From Paenibacillus sp. JZ16 (GTDB lineage Bacteria > Bacillota > Bacilli > Paenibacillales > Paenibacillaceae): a stretch of DNA of 64,000 bases. The notes under the pieces were generated by a model that ran no database searches, was not told where the DNA came from, and was given only the letters and a program-made list of their open reading frames with translations. The translations under genes were made by a program, and so were the position numbers. The DNA lies in contig NZ_CP017659.1 in assembly GCF_015326965.1 (NCBI RefSeq), positions 1,054,001 through 1,118,000 on the forward strand, in the 5' to 3' direction. Below are positions 44,836 to 51,900 of this stretch, piece by piece; the first letter of the stretch is position 1, and each line of letters opens with the position of its first letter.

Positions 44836-45336
44836 TTAATCCTCCCTAGATTTCGATTTTTTCTCTTCCTCGGCAATAAAATTACCCAATACATCCAGAT
44901 GGTGTTCCCAGCTCGTTCTCCGCTCGATGACTAACTTCTCATGGCTTTTTTTAATCGCTTGCATGAGGTCAGTGAAGTCTTCAACCGCTAATGGCGCCAT
45001 CCCCTGCATCGACTTGGATAGATGATGAAGCTGTTCAAGAAGCTGCTGCTGCACCTTGATTTGTTCCTTGATTCGGGCTATTTGCAGCTTGACGATCTCT
45101 AGTGGGCTGATCTGCTCGTCCTTCAGGATGAGCTTTACATCCTCCAAAGATAAGCCTAATTCTTTAAGCGATATAATCTGCTGCAGGCGTGACAGGTCAG
45201 ATTCGTCGTACAGCCTATGACCGGACTCCGTCTTGTCCGATGGAGAGAACAAACCGATTTGATCGTAAAATCGCAAAGTCCGCACGGTGAGCCCCGTTTG
45301 TTTGGCAAGCTCCCCTACCTTCCAATTTCGTTTCAT
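44836..45336 (-). CDS. MerR-family transcriptional regulator (TipAL-like N-terminal type)
   Basis: The 166-residue protein has the MerR HTH (WKVGELAKQTGLTVRTLRFY, DQIGLFSPS, SGHRLYDESDL) and a long coiled coil (residues 85-120, RIKEQIKVQQQLLEQLHHL). The C-terminal 50 residues hold ERRTSWEHHL. It is the first gene of an operon with the AHSA1 protein. Its promoter has a 19-bp spacer carrying TGACGTTACGTTA, a MerR-type dyad, so it likely activates its own operon. AAAGGAGCTC precedes the ATG. Confidence 0.9.
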   Translation of the reverse strand: MKRNWKVGELAKQTGLTVRTLRFYDQIGLFSPSDKTESGHRLYDESDLSRLQQIISLKELGLSLEDVKLILKDEQISPLEIVKLQIARIKEQIKVQQQLLEQLHHLSKSMQGMAPLAVEDFTDLMQAIKKSHEKLVIERRTSWEHHLDVLGNFIAEEEKKSKSRED

Positions 45337-45347
45337 AAGAGCTCCTT

Positions 45348-45363
45348 TAGTTAGCGCTAACTA
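45348..45363. promoter_or_regulatory. 16-bp palindrome in the 5' UTR of the MerR/AHSA1 operon
   Basis: TAGTTAGCGCTAACTA is a perfect palindrome and lies next to the ribosome binding site, downstream of the presumed transcription start. It may be a second operator or an RNA hairpin over the ribosome site. Confidence 0.5.
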
Positions 45364-45378
45364 TGTACCGGTAGTTTT

Positions 45379-45409
45379 AGTATAAAAGATGACGTTACGT
45401 TAGGTGCAA
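45379..45409 (-). promoter_or_regulatory. MerR-type promoter with 19-bp spacer
   Basis: TTGCAC (45404-45409), 19-bp spacer, TATACT (45379-45384). The spacer contains the near-palindrome TGACGTTACGTTA (45390-45402). Confidence 0.7.
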
Positions 45410-45513
45410 CCGAAAATTATTTTTTTGTTGAAATTTGTTTGGATTGCTCTCTTATCTAAAGCAGTGAGCCATAGGATAAGGAAGCCACCCCAATAACGAT
45501 TAATTGCAAACAA

Positions 45514-45541
45514 AAAACTCCGCGTTTAACGCGGAGTTTAA
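45514..45541. terminator. Terminator after the YdeI-like gene
   Basis: AAACTCCGCGTT / AACGCGGAGTTT stem with flanking A/T. Confidence 0.75.
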
Positions 45542-45580
45542 TCTATGTATGTTCTCTTCCTCCCACAAAGATAACATAAA

Positions 45581-46174
45581 TTAATCATTTAACCCCTTCC
45601 CATCCAGGATATGCGCAATATATTTTTCAATCCTTGACTCTCGGGTTTTGGATTGCTTGGGTGTAGAAAAATGTAGAATATATGCTCTTTGTCGTCCCGG
45701 TGTCAATGCTTCAAAAGCCGCTTTTAAATCGGGCATGTCCACGAATTTGCTTTCTAATTCTTCCGGTATGGTGTATTCCCTATTCTTTTTATAGTTCACT
45801 TGCAAACCGGCTTTCTCAACTTCGATGGCTTCATCAATATATGTTTTCAAGATAAGTTGCATTTCATCGATCTCTTGAACATTGGTGAACCGAATCTGAC
45901 GCGCCGCCTGAACATTCGCGGTTTGTTGGATTAGAATCCCATGGGGATCTTTTAACAACGCCCCTTTGTGAAACAGAAGCGCACAGTAATCCTTAAAGCC
46001 ATGAATCAAAACGATGTTTTTATCGTCAAGCGTGTAACATGGATGCATCCACTTAAAATCCTCGGTCAACCCGCAGTCAAGAGCGATTTCTCTCAGCAGC
46101 TTAAATTCTTCCTTCCACTTCTTAAGTTTGTTAAAATAGGGATCTATCTTTGAATTCCTTTCACCGTTTACCAT
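45581..46174 (-). CDS. YdeI/OmdA-like DUF1801 protein
   Basis: The 197-residue protein has an N-terminal DUF1801 part (KIDPYFNKLKKWKEEFKLLR, DFKWMHPCYTLDDKNIVLIH, KDYCALLFHKGALL) and a C-terminal YdeI-type helix bundle (FEALTPGRQRAYILHFSTPK, QSKTRESRIEKYIAHIL). B. subtilis YdeI is the best-known member; the molecular role is unknown. GAGGGGGGACC precedes the ATG. It is monocistronic. Confidence 0.88.
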   Translation of the reverse strand: MVNGERNSKIDPYFNKLKKWKEEFKLLREIALDCGLTEDFKWMHPCYTLDDKNIVLIHGFKDYCALLFHKGALLKDPHGILIQQTANVQAARQIRFTNVQEIDEMQLILKTYIDEAIEVEKAGLQVNYKKNREYTIPEELESKFVDMPDLKAAFEALTPGRQRAYILHFSTPKQSKTRESRIEKYIAHILDGKGLND

Positions 46175-46348
46175 CGAGGTCCCCCCTCAAGTTTTTTATG
46201 CAGCAATTCCAATCCATTCTCGAGCTCCAGAGCGGTTGCAATTAAGTATAGGACACTGTTTGGTGTCGTGTCAACGGAATCCGCGACCCTCGCATGCGTA
46301 GATGAAGTTTTTGCTGCCGATCGCAGATTCAGTTCAGTTTAGCAGCAG

Positions 46349-46384
46349 TTCAATCGAATTGAATCGAATTCGATTTTGATTGAA
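46349..46384. repeat. Nested inverted repeat
   Basis: TTCAATC ... GATTGAA encloses the perfect 14-bp palindrome AATCGAATTCGATT (46362-46375). It lies 10 bp beyond the stop of the 46.4-kb gene and lacks a T-run on either side. Confidence 0.5.
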
Positions 46385-46394
46385 ACTGACTCGT

Positions 46395-47327
46395 TCATTG
46401 AATCATTCCGGTGATCAACTGTAAATCCATGCCCGTCCCGCTAATCAACAATCGTTCCTTCTTGTTCCCGAGCAATTGCTGGGTCCAATCCACGAAACCG
46501 CCATCTACTATATTCACTCCATTCACATTCACTTCGAAGTTCAGGCCTTTATAATACTGGTTGCTGCTCTCTACCCTATCTTCGATAAATAAGCAGGAGG
46601 GAAACTCTACATTCAAATGATCGACCATTCTGTCCAGGAAACCTTCTGAATCGGTATAGCCCTTGCGCATATGAAGAAATACCTTTGTCTCCTGACCAAG
46701 CTTCCCACCATAATAATTGAGATAGAATGCGATGTGCCGGGTCAGTGTATCTTTCTCGAAGCGATATGAACCGGTATCTTTTCCTGAACTAACCAAGGTG
46801 AATAAACCGAAATGAGGCAGGACGTTGGCCTGTTTATACCATTGCCCTCGAGTGACTCTGCTGGCTGCGCAAACATGCACATCGTTGATGCTGTTGTTTA
46901 TTGATTTGTTCTTTATGCCATTCGCCAGATAAATCGCAAGCATATTGGTGCTGTCCGACATCAATTCAACGCCTCTTGTTGCTGATATCACCTTGTTTTG
47001 ATCAACCTTTGCAATCACTGAACAGCTTCCCAACGGACTAGCTGGAGAAAGCTCCAATGAGGTAAATCCGCTATTTTCGGCCAATTCGAGCATATCAAGC
47101 TCTATTTTCTTCAGTTTAATTGGACTGAGTTCGGAAGGCTTCACAAAACGATTCGTGGCATATTTGTTTAACAAGTCGACGGGAGAACTTTGAGCCGTCA
47201 TTTCTTGTGAAAGCGCGAGAAGAAGCGTAGTCATCTCCGATTGCGACAATTTTGTTGTCAGTTCCGTAAGCAAACGTTCATTTCCTAATTTTGCAAGGAT
47301 TGTATGTACGATTTGGGAATGTTCCAC
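46395..47327 (-). CDS. Uncharacterised conserved-looking protein
   Basis: I do not recognise this 310-residue protein. Visible traits are an N-terminal helical part (HTILAKLGNERLLTELTTKL), then ELSPASPLGSCSVIAKVDQN, KVISATRGVELMSDSTNML, a VHVCAASRVTRGQWY strand and a GGFVDWTQQLLGNKKERLL segment near the end. The alternation of strands and an N-K-V-x-S-A-T-R-G motif suggests an enzyme, perhaps of an aminoacyl-tRNA-synthetase-like fold, but this is only an impression. GTG at 47327 has GGAGG 6 bases away; the longer frame to 47492 overlaps the PNPOx-like gene and was rejected. It follows that gene by 56 bp and may be cotranscribed. Confidence 0.7.
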   Translation of the reverse strand: MEHSQIVHTILAKLGNERLLTELTTKLSQSEMTTLLLALSQEMTAQSSPVDLLNKYATNRFVKPSELSPIKLKKIELDMLELAENSGFTSLELSPASPLGSCSVIAKVDQNKVISATRGVELMSDSTNMLAIYLANGIKNKSINNSINDVHVCAASRVTRGQWYKQANVLPHFGLFTLVSSGKDTGSYRFEKDTLTRHIAFYLNYYGGKLGQETKVFLHMRKGYTDSEGFLDRMVDHLNVEFPSCLFIEDRVESSNQYYKGLNFEVNVNGVNIVDGGFVDWTQQLLGNKKERLLISGTGMDLQLITGMIQ

Positions 47328-47383
47328 TTTCAACCTCCTCAAAGTCACTCTTGTCCCATCGTCCAGCCGCGAGATACCAACCG

Positions 47384-47944
47384 CTATGTCCTTATACGTT
47401 TCCCAAGAGACGTCGGCAATCCGTCGAGGCTGCTCAAATTCTTTTCCTGCCAGTAACTGTGCAAGCCTTCTTCGCCTTTTTGCTCCGCCCACCGCTGGAG
47501 CGTCTCTCGCTCCTTCTCGTACGACATGAATGGAACCGCATAGCCGCAGGACGTCTGGACTTTATGTATGTCGACCATAATTATCTGCCGGACTCCAGGC
47601 AGCGGCTCGAACATTTCGTACAGCTGCTCCCACTCGTTGTCCTCCGGGAGAATCACTGTTCCGGTCCCGTATAGGCGCAGGATGTTCGGCGGCCCCTGGA
47701 ATGCGCAGAACATCATCGTGATACGACCATTCTCTTCGATATGAGAGCTGGTCTCATTGCCGCTTCCGGTCAAATCCAAATACGCAACCTTACGATCGGA
47801 CAATATCCGAAACGTGTCATATCCCTTCGGCGACAGATTGACATGCCCATCCCTCGACATGGGCGCCGTTCCGACAAAGAACAGCTGCTGCTTTCGGATG
47901 AAGGCCATATGCTCGGGGAGCATGGCCGGAAACTGTTTACCCAT
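47384..47944 (-). CDS. Pyridoxamine 5'-phosphate oxidase-like flavin protein
   Basis: The 186-residue protein is a split-barrel FMN/F420-binding family member: FIRKQQLFFVGTAPMSRDGH, VNLSPKGYDTFRILSD, VAYLDLTGSGNETSSHIEEN, RITMMFCAFQGPPNILRLYG. The RITMMFCAF...RLYG pattern is typical of PNPOx-like proteins of general oxidoreductase type. The substrate is unknown. GGAGGGG precedes the ATG. It probably leads a two-gene unit with the 46.4-kb gene. Confidence 0.9.
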   Translation of the reverse strand: MGKQFPAMLPEHMAFIRKQQLFFVGTAPMSRDGHVNLSPKGYDTFRILSDRKVAYLDLTGSGNETSSHIEENGRITMMFCAFQGPPNILRLYGTGTVILPEDNEWEQLYEMFEPLPGVRQIIMVDIHKVQTSCGYAVPFMSYEKERETLQRWAEQKGEEGLHSYWQEKNLSSLDGLPTSLGKRIRT

Positions 47945-48386
47945 TCGAATCCCCTCCGATAAACTTGTAGTTGGTTTGATTCACCCGTGAACACCGGCCA
48001 AGTCGCGTTCTAAGGCGGGCCGGATCGCTTGCTTCAGGCTTGATCTCGTGCTTGGCTATACGTACATTGTATTCGAAGACGGCCCATAAATATAATATAT
48101 TCTTAACAAGCATAGATACACTTCGGTTATGAATGAGACAACGAGCTCTTCGCGGGAGGCAAGCAACAAGAACACGGTAGTACCGCCTGAAGCGGCATGA
48201 TGGTTTTTGGTGGTAATGCGGGGGATGTTTTTAGAATTAATCTGAAGGATAAGTAGAATTGCAGCTCGTAAAGCATACTGAACAAGGCCGAAAGCGTTAA
48301 ATTGAGCGTGTACGTCTGGAACATGTATTGGAAGCCTGATCCGAATGGAGTCTGGCTTCCAATATACACTGCAGCTTTTATATCTA
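47945..48386. other. 440-bp stretch without a convincing gene
   Basis: The only clear structure is an 11-bp inverted repeat at 48326-48364. The frame at 48127-48369 on the minus strand has no ribosome site and reads like noise. Confidence 0.5.
48326..48364. repeat. Inverted repeat downstream of the SnoaL-like gene
   Basis: TATTGGAAGCC and GGCTTCCAATA, 11-bp arms with a 17-base loop. There is no U-tract, so termination would not be of the classical type. Confidence 0.5.
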
Positions 48387-48791
48387 TTATGGGTTCTCGT
48401 AGTTTTTTAACGGCATACCTACATATTCGCGGAAGGAGCGGATCCGCCCTGCCTCAAATTCAAAGACGATTGCAAGCTCATTACGAAAAGGCCGCCCATT
48501 CAACAAGCCTTCCGAGCGAAATACCACCATCCCGTTGTCCTCATTCTCAAGAACGATGAGCGGAGTCAGCTGCATCTGAAATACGGAGCGCTCGAACCTG
48601 ATCAATTCCTCAAACCGCTCTTTGCCTTGCTGTTCATGATTCCACCCCTCTAGCGGGAGCGGAACAGAGAAATGAAAGTCTTCCGTAACCTTATTAAGAA
48701 AATCAGCTGTATCCCCCGTTTCCAACGCATGCCTAAAGGCATCAAACCCTTCGCATGTTCGGGATTGGACTGAGTCTAGAGATTTCTCCAT
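48387..48791 (-). CDS. SnoaL-like/NTF2-fold protein
   Basis: The 134-residue protein has the NTF2 cone pattern: an N-terminal helix (CEGFDAFRHALETGDTADFL), DFHFSVPLPLEGWNHEQQ, KERFEELIRFE, NGMVVFRSEGLLNGRPFRN and a final ELAIVFEFEAGRIRSFREYV strand pair. Such proteins are isomerases, ligand binders or unknowns. ATG at 48791 follows GAGGAGG; the longer frame to 48899 was rejected. It lies about 110 bp after the DinB gene on the same strand. Confidence 0.87.
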   Translation of the reverse strand: MEKSLDSVQSRTCEGFDAFRHALETGDTADFLNKVTEDFHFSVPLPLEGWNHEQQGKERFEELIRFERSVFQMQLTPLIVLENEDNGMVVFRSEGLLNGRPFRNELAIVFEFEAGRIRSFREYVGMPLKNYENP

Positions 48792-48902
48792 AGAAAATTC
48801 CTCCTCATTACGGTTTATTGTTTGCTTCAAATATAATTGAGTTTTCATTGAGTCGTTTTGAATGGTGAGACGTCTTGAAATAGGAATCTTGCTTAACATT
48901 GG

Positions 48903-49373
48903 TTAACTCGACGAAAGAACCTTTAACTGGCTCGAAATCGTTCCAAGGTGAAAAGCTTCATGAATCAGGATAAAGTTTAACAGCTCACCAGAGGTGTTGA
49001 AATGGAACGGTCCCAAGTCAAACGGAGCCGAAAGCTCCTCGCCCAGCATTTCAGGCTTCAACTCAGTGATACGGGAAAGCTGCGCCGTTAACATCTCGAC
49101 CATCGCTTCCTTCGATGGTGGAGCAACCGTCCAATCCAAGGGCTTTGTGCCAGAGTTAAACAGCGTTTCATAAGAGCCCGGTACGATAGGCGTGGAGTCG
49201 AAGATCAAGGGAGAATACTTATCCATCCAATAAATCATATGGCCGACATTCCAACGGACCGTATTGTTGAAACCAGCCGGTTGGATATCGAACAGTTCCT
49301 CCGGGATCGCCTGCACCTGCTGCTGCAGCACTTGACGTGCGGTTGTTGCCGTATTGATAATCATTTCAGACAT
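48903..49373 (-). CDS. DinB family protein
   Basis: The 156-residue four-helix protein has a first metal-ligand region RWNVGHMIYWMDKYSPL and a C-terminal LNFILIHEAFHLGTISSQLK, giving the three-His DinB site. DinB-like proteins in Bacillales include bacillithiol transferases. GGAGGAATTAGC precedes the ATG. It lies between the SnoaL-like gene and the divergent LysR gene, which could regulate both. Confidence 0.88.
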   Translation of the reverse strand: MSEMIINTATTARQVLQQQVQAIPEELFDIQPAGFNNTVRWNVGHMIYWMDKYSPLIFDSTPIVPGSYETLFNSGTKPLDWTVAPPSKEAMVEMLTAQLSRITELKPEMLGEELSAPFDLGPFHFNTSGELLNFILIHEAFHLGTISSQLKVLSSS

Positions 49374-49566
49374 GCTAATTCCTCCTTTATCGTGAGAACC
49401 GCTTGATATGTTCCCATTTTATGTCTTACGGAACTAACCATCAATGCAGTGGGCGTTACCGGAACGTTAAGTATCAGTTAACGATTATTCGTTGACAGAA
49501 GAAGAAGTCGGAGCAACAATAAGGATTGAGCATGATACACGATGCATTAGAAAGCAGGTGCGAGCA

Positions 49567-50469
49567 TTGGAGTTAAAACAACTGCAATATTTCATGGCCA
49601 TTTGTGAAGAGCTTCATTTCACGAGAGCTGCCGAAAAAATGGGAGTCAGCGCACCCAACATTAGCCAGCAGATAAGAAGATTGGAAGAAGAACTCGGAGT
49701 TCTGCTGTTCGATCGTGTGGGAAAAACCATTGTCCTTACAGACGCTGGAGCCATTCTTCGCGAACACGGTGCTGCCGTTTTCAGGCATCTGCAGCAAGCG
49801 GGCGACGCCATTGCAGATCTGAAGCAAATGCAAGGCGGGTCCCTTTCCATCGGGGTCTTGCCCGGTGACGCGGATCTCATGTTCAATGCCATGCTATTAA
49901 ACTTCCATCAGACCTACCCCACCCTCTCACTGTCCCTTTTGGAAACCACGAAAGTAACCGAACAAGTCCTGGACCGAAGCATCGATGTGGGCGTAACCAT
50001 TGGACCTGTTATCGATGAACGTCTCACGACAATTCCCCTGTTTCATGAGGAGTTCTCATTGGCTGTAAGTAGGAATGATCCCCTTGCCACGGAGAATTTC
50101 ATCCCCTTGAACAGGCTGCAAGGCTTAAAGATGGTCATGTTCCCAGGAGACCACCAATGCCGCAAGGTGATTGACCGCTTTTGCATGGACAACGGGTTTA
50201 CACTTCAGTCGAAATTGGTGACGACAACGTTATCTTCCCTCCTTCAGATGGTACAGAGCGGAGTCGGCGCTTGTGTTCTGCCGCGACTTCTATTGGAGAA
50301 TCTTCACAATCCGGACATCAAGGTCGTGCACCTCAGGAACCCTACGCCTTCTCAGGACATTTGTCTGATCTACCGCAGCGACAGGTATGTCGGATACGCC
50401 ATGCGTACGTTTATCAAGACCTTGAGAGCCTACATCGACACAGCTATCCATCAATCGAAGTCTTCGTAG
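49567..50469 (+). CDS. LysR-family transcriptional regulator
   Basis: The 300-residue protein starts MELKQLQYFMAICEELHFTR, with the LysR HTH (AAEKMGVSAPNISQQIRRLE, LGVLLFDRVGKTIVLTDAG). The two effector subdomains follow (LSIGVLPGDADLMFNAML, VDVGVTIGP-like DRSIDVGVTIGP, VGACVLPRLLLENL). The start is a TTG at 49567 with AGGTG 6 bases away, which gives the usual LysR length; the frame to 49492 would add 25 odd residues. It is divergent from the DinB/SnoaL genes, about 190 bp away, and probably controls them. Confidence 0.9.
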   Translation: MELKQLQYFMAICEELHFTRAAEKMGVSAPNISQQIRRLEEELGVLLFDRVGKTIVLTDAGAILREHGAAVFRHLQQAGDAIADLKQMQGGSLSIGVLPGDADLMFNAMLLNFHQTYPTLSLSLLETTKVTEQVLDRSIDVGVTIGPVIDERLTTIPLFHEEFSLAVSRNDPLATENFIPLNRLQGLKMVMFPGDHQCRKVIDRFCMDNGFTLQSKLVTTTLSSLLQMVQSGVGACVLPRLLLENLHNPDIKVVHLRNPTPSQDICLIYRSDRYVGYAMRTFIKTLRAYIDTAIHQSKSS

Positions 50470-50642
50470 AAGGTAGCACCACCAGTAACAAACCCGCTCA
50501 AGCCTTCTCCCTTCCCCTATCTCAACTAAGAATACAAACTTTTCAAAATTCTTTTTTAGTACTGCATTGCGAATCTAGCCAATATATTCTAAAGACATGA
50601 TCACGATGGCTTCTTCTATTCTCAGGAAGGGAAGAAAAGAAT

Positions 50643-51566
50643 ATGCCGATACCTCCGCCAATCTTGCAGAGGGGCGATACCGTTGGAATCGTTACCTTGG
50701 GCAGCCCGCTCGCTGCAGGCATCATTAATGCACGAATCGAATATTTGAGAACAATGGAGCTTAATGTTGTATTGGGTCAATATGTATATGCGCAAAACGG
50801 GTTTCTTGCCGGCACAGACGAGCAGCGAGCCTCCGATTTAATGATGATGTTTCGAGATGAGCAGGTAAAAATGATACTGCCTACCAGAGGCGGTACAGGC
50901 GTGGCCGGAATTCTTCCCTACCTGGATTACGACGAGATACGAAGTAACCCAAAAATCGTCACGGGGTACAGCGACATCACGGTACTATTAAATGTTCTGC
51001 ATCAATATGTAGATTTAATAACATTCCATAGTCTGATGCTTATTGACTTCAAACCCGAAACGCCCGCTTATAATTTCGATCAGTTTTTTTCCGCGACATC
51101 CGTGTATTCATTAACCCGGCCAATCTTGAATCCGCCGGGGATGCCGTTGATAAGCCGTATTCCGGGCAACGTGACGGGGCAGCTTGTGGGCGGTAATCTC
51201 ACATCGTTTGTCGATACGCTGGGCACGCCATTCGAAATCGATACACGGGGTAAAATTCTCGTTCTTGAAGAAACGCATGAACCCACCAATACCGTCTACA
51301 GATACTTGAACGATTTAAAGCTTGCCGGTAAATTTAATGACTGCATCGGCATTATTATGGGAGAATGCTCAGGCTGCCAGGCAGCTTATGGCATATCCTA
51401 TGAAGATTTAATCAACGAATTTGTTGTACCTCTCGGTAAGCCGCTTATAACAAATCTTGCTACAGGACATGGGATGTATAAAGCCGCCTTGCCAATTGGC
51501 GCAACAGTACAACTCGATTCCGTCAATAATAGAATAACGACGGTTGAACCTACAGTCAGCATTTAA
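50643..51566 (+). CDS. S66 family peptidase (LD-carboxypeptidase / MccF-like)
   Basis: The 307-residue protein has the S66 serine peptidase pattern: GDTVGIVTLGSPLA, MILPTRGGTG, VTGYSDIT with the nucleophile Ser, GQLVGGNLTSF, KILVLEETHEP with the catalytic Glu, and LATGHGMYKAALPIG with the catalytic His. S66 enzymes cleave the L,D-bond of muropeptide tetrapeptides in peptidoglycan recycling; the MccF subgroup hydrolyses microcin C-type antibiotics. The two cannot be told apart by eye here. AAGGGAAG precedes the ATG. A terminator lies at 51685. Confidence 0.9.
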   Translation: MPIPPPILQRGDTVGIVTLGSPLAAGIINARIEYLRTMELNVVLGQYVYAQNGFLAGTDEQRASDLMMMFRDEQVKMILPTRGGTGVAGILPYLDYDEIRSNPKIVTGYSDITVLLNVLHQYVDLITFHSLMLIDFKPETPAYNFDQFFSATSVYSLTRPILNPPGMPLISRIPGNVTGQLVGGNLTSFVDTLGTPFEIDTRGKILVLEETHEPTNTVYRYLNDLKLAGKFNDCIGIIMGECSGCQAAYGISYEDLINEFVVPLGKPLITNLATGHGMYKAALPIGATVQLDSVNNRITTVEPTVSI

Positions 51567-51684
51567 CTTCGGCTAAGACGATAAAAGGTCATGTCTATCG
51601 ACAAGACCCACAATTCTGGGCCGGAAAGGAAAGTCCCCTGCCCTTGCAATGAATGACGTAGAGTTCAGACTAATAAGCGCAAAA

Positions 51685-51720
51685 AAACAGCCTTGGCCGA
51701 ATAACGGCAAAGGCTGTTTA
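51685..51720. terminator. Bidirectional terminator
   Basis: AAACAGCCTT-G-GCCG pairs with CGGC-A-AAGGCTGTTT, five-base loop. It serves the S66 gene and, on the minus strand, helD. Confidence 0.75.
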
Positions 51721-51900
51721 CATGTTTTCATACAAGCGAGTCAGCGCCTTTGTTTGCATAGGAGCTGACATGATCACTGCTTTCTGATCATCGAGCTGTG
51801 CATGGTTAAAAATTAGCTCGAGGATCAAATTGATCTGTTCTCGAAGAAATGGCTAAATCATGAGCAGAACCTTGTGGCGGAGGGCGTCATCACGGATCCG

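Noticed and set aside
47328..47492. Longer start for the 46.4-kb gene
   Set aside because: It would overlap the PNPOx-like gene; the GTG at 47327 has a well-placed GGAGG.
48127..48369. 80-codon minus-strand frame
   Set aside because: It has no ribosome site, crosses an inverted repeat and shows no protein-like pattern.
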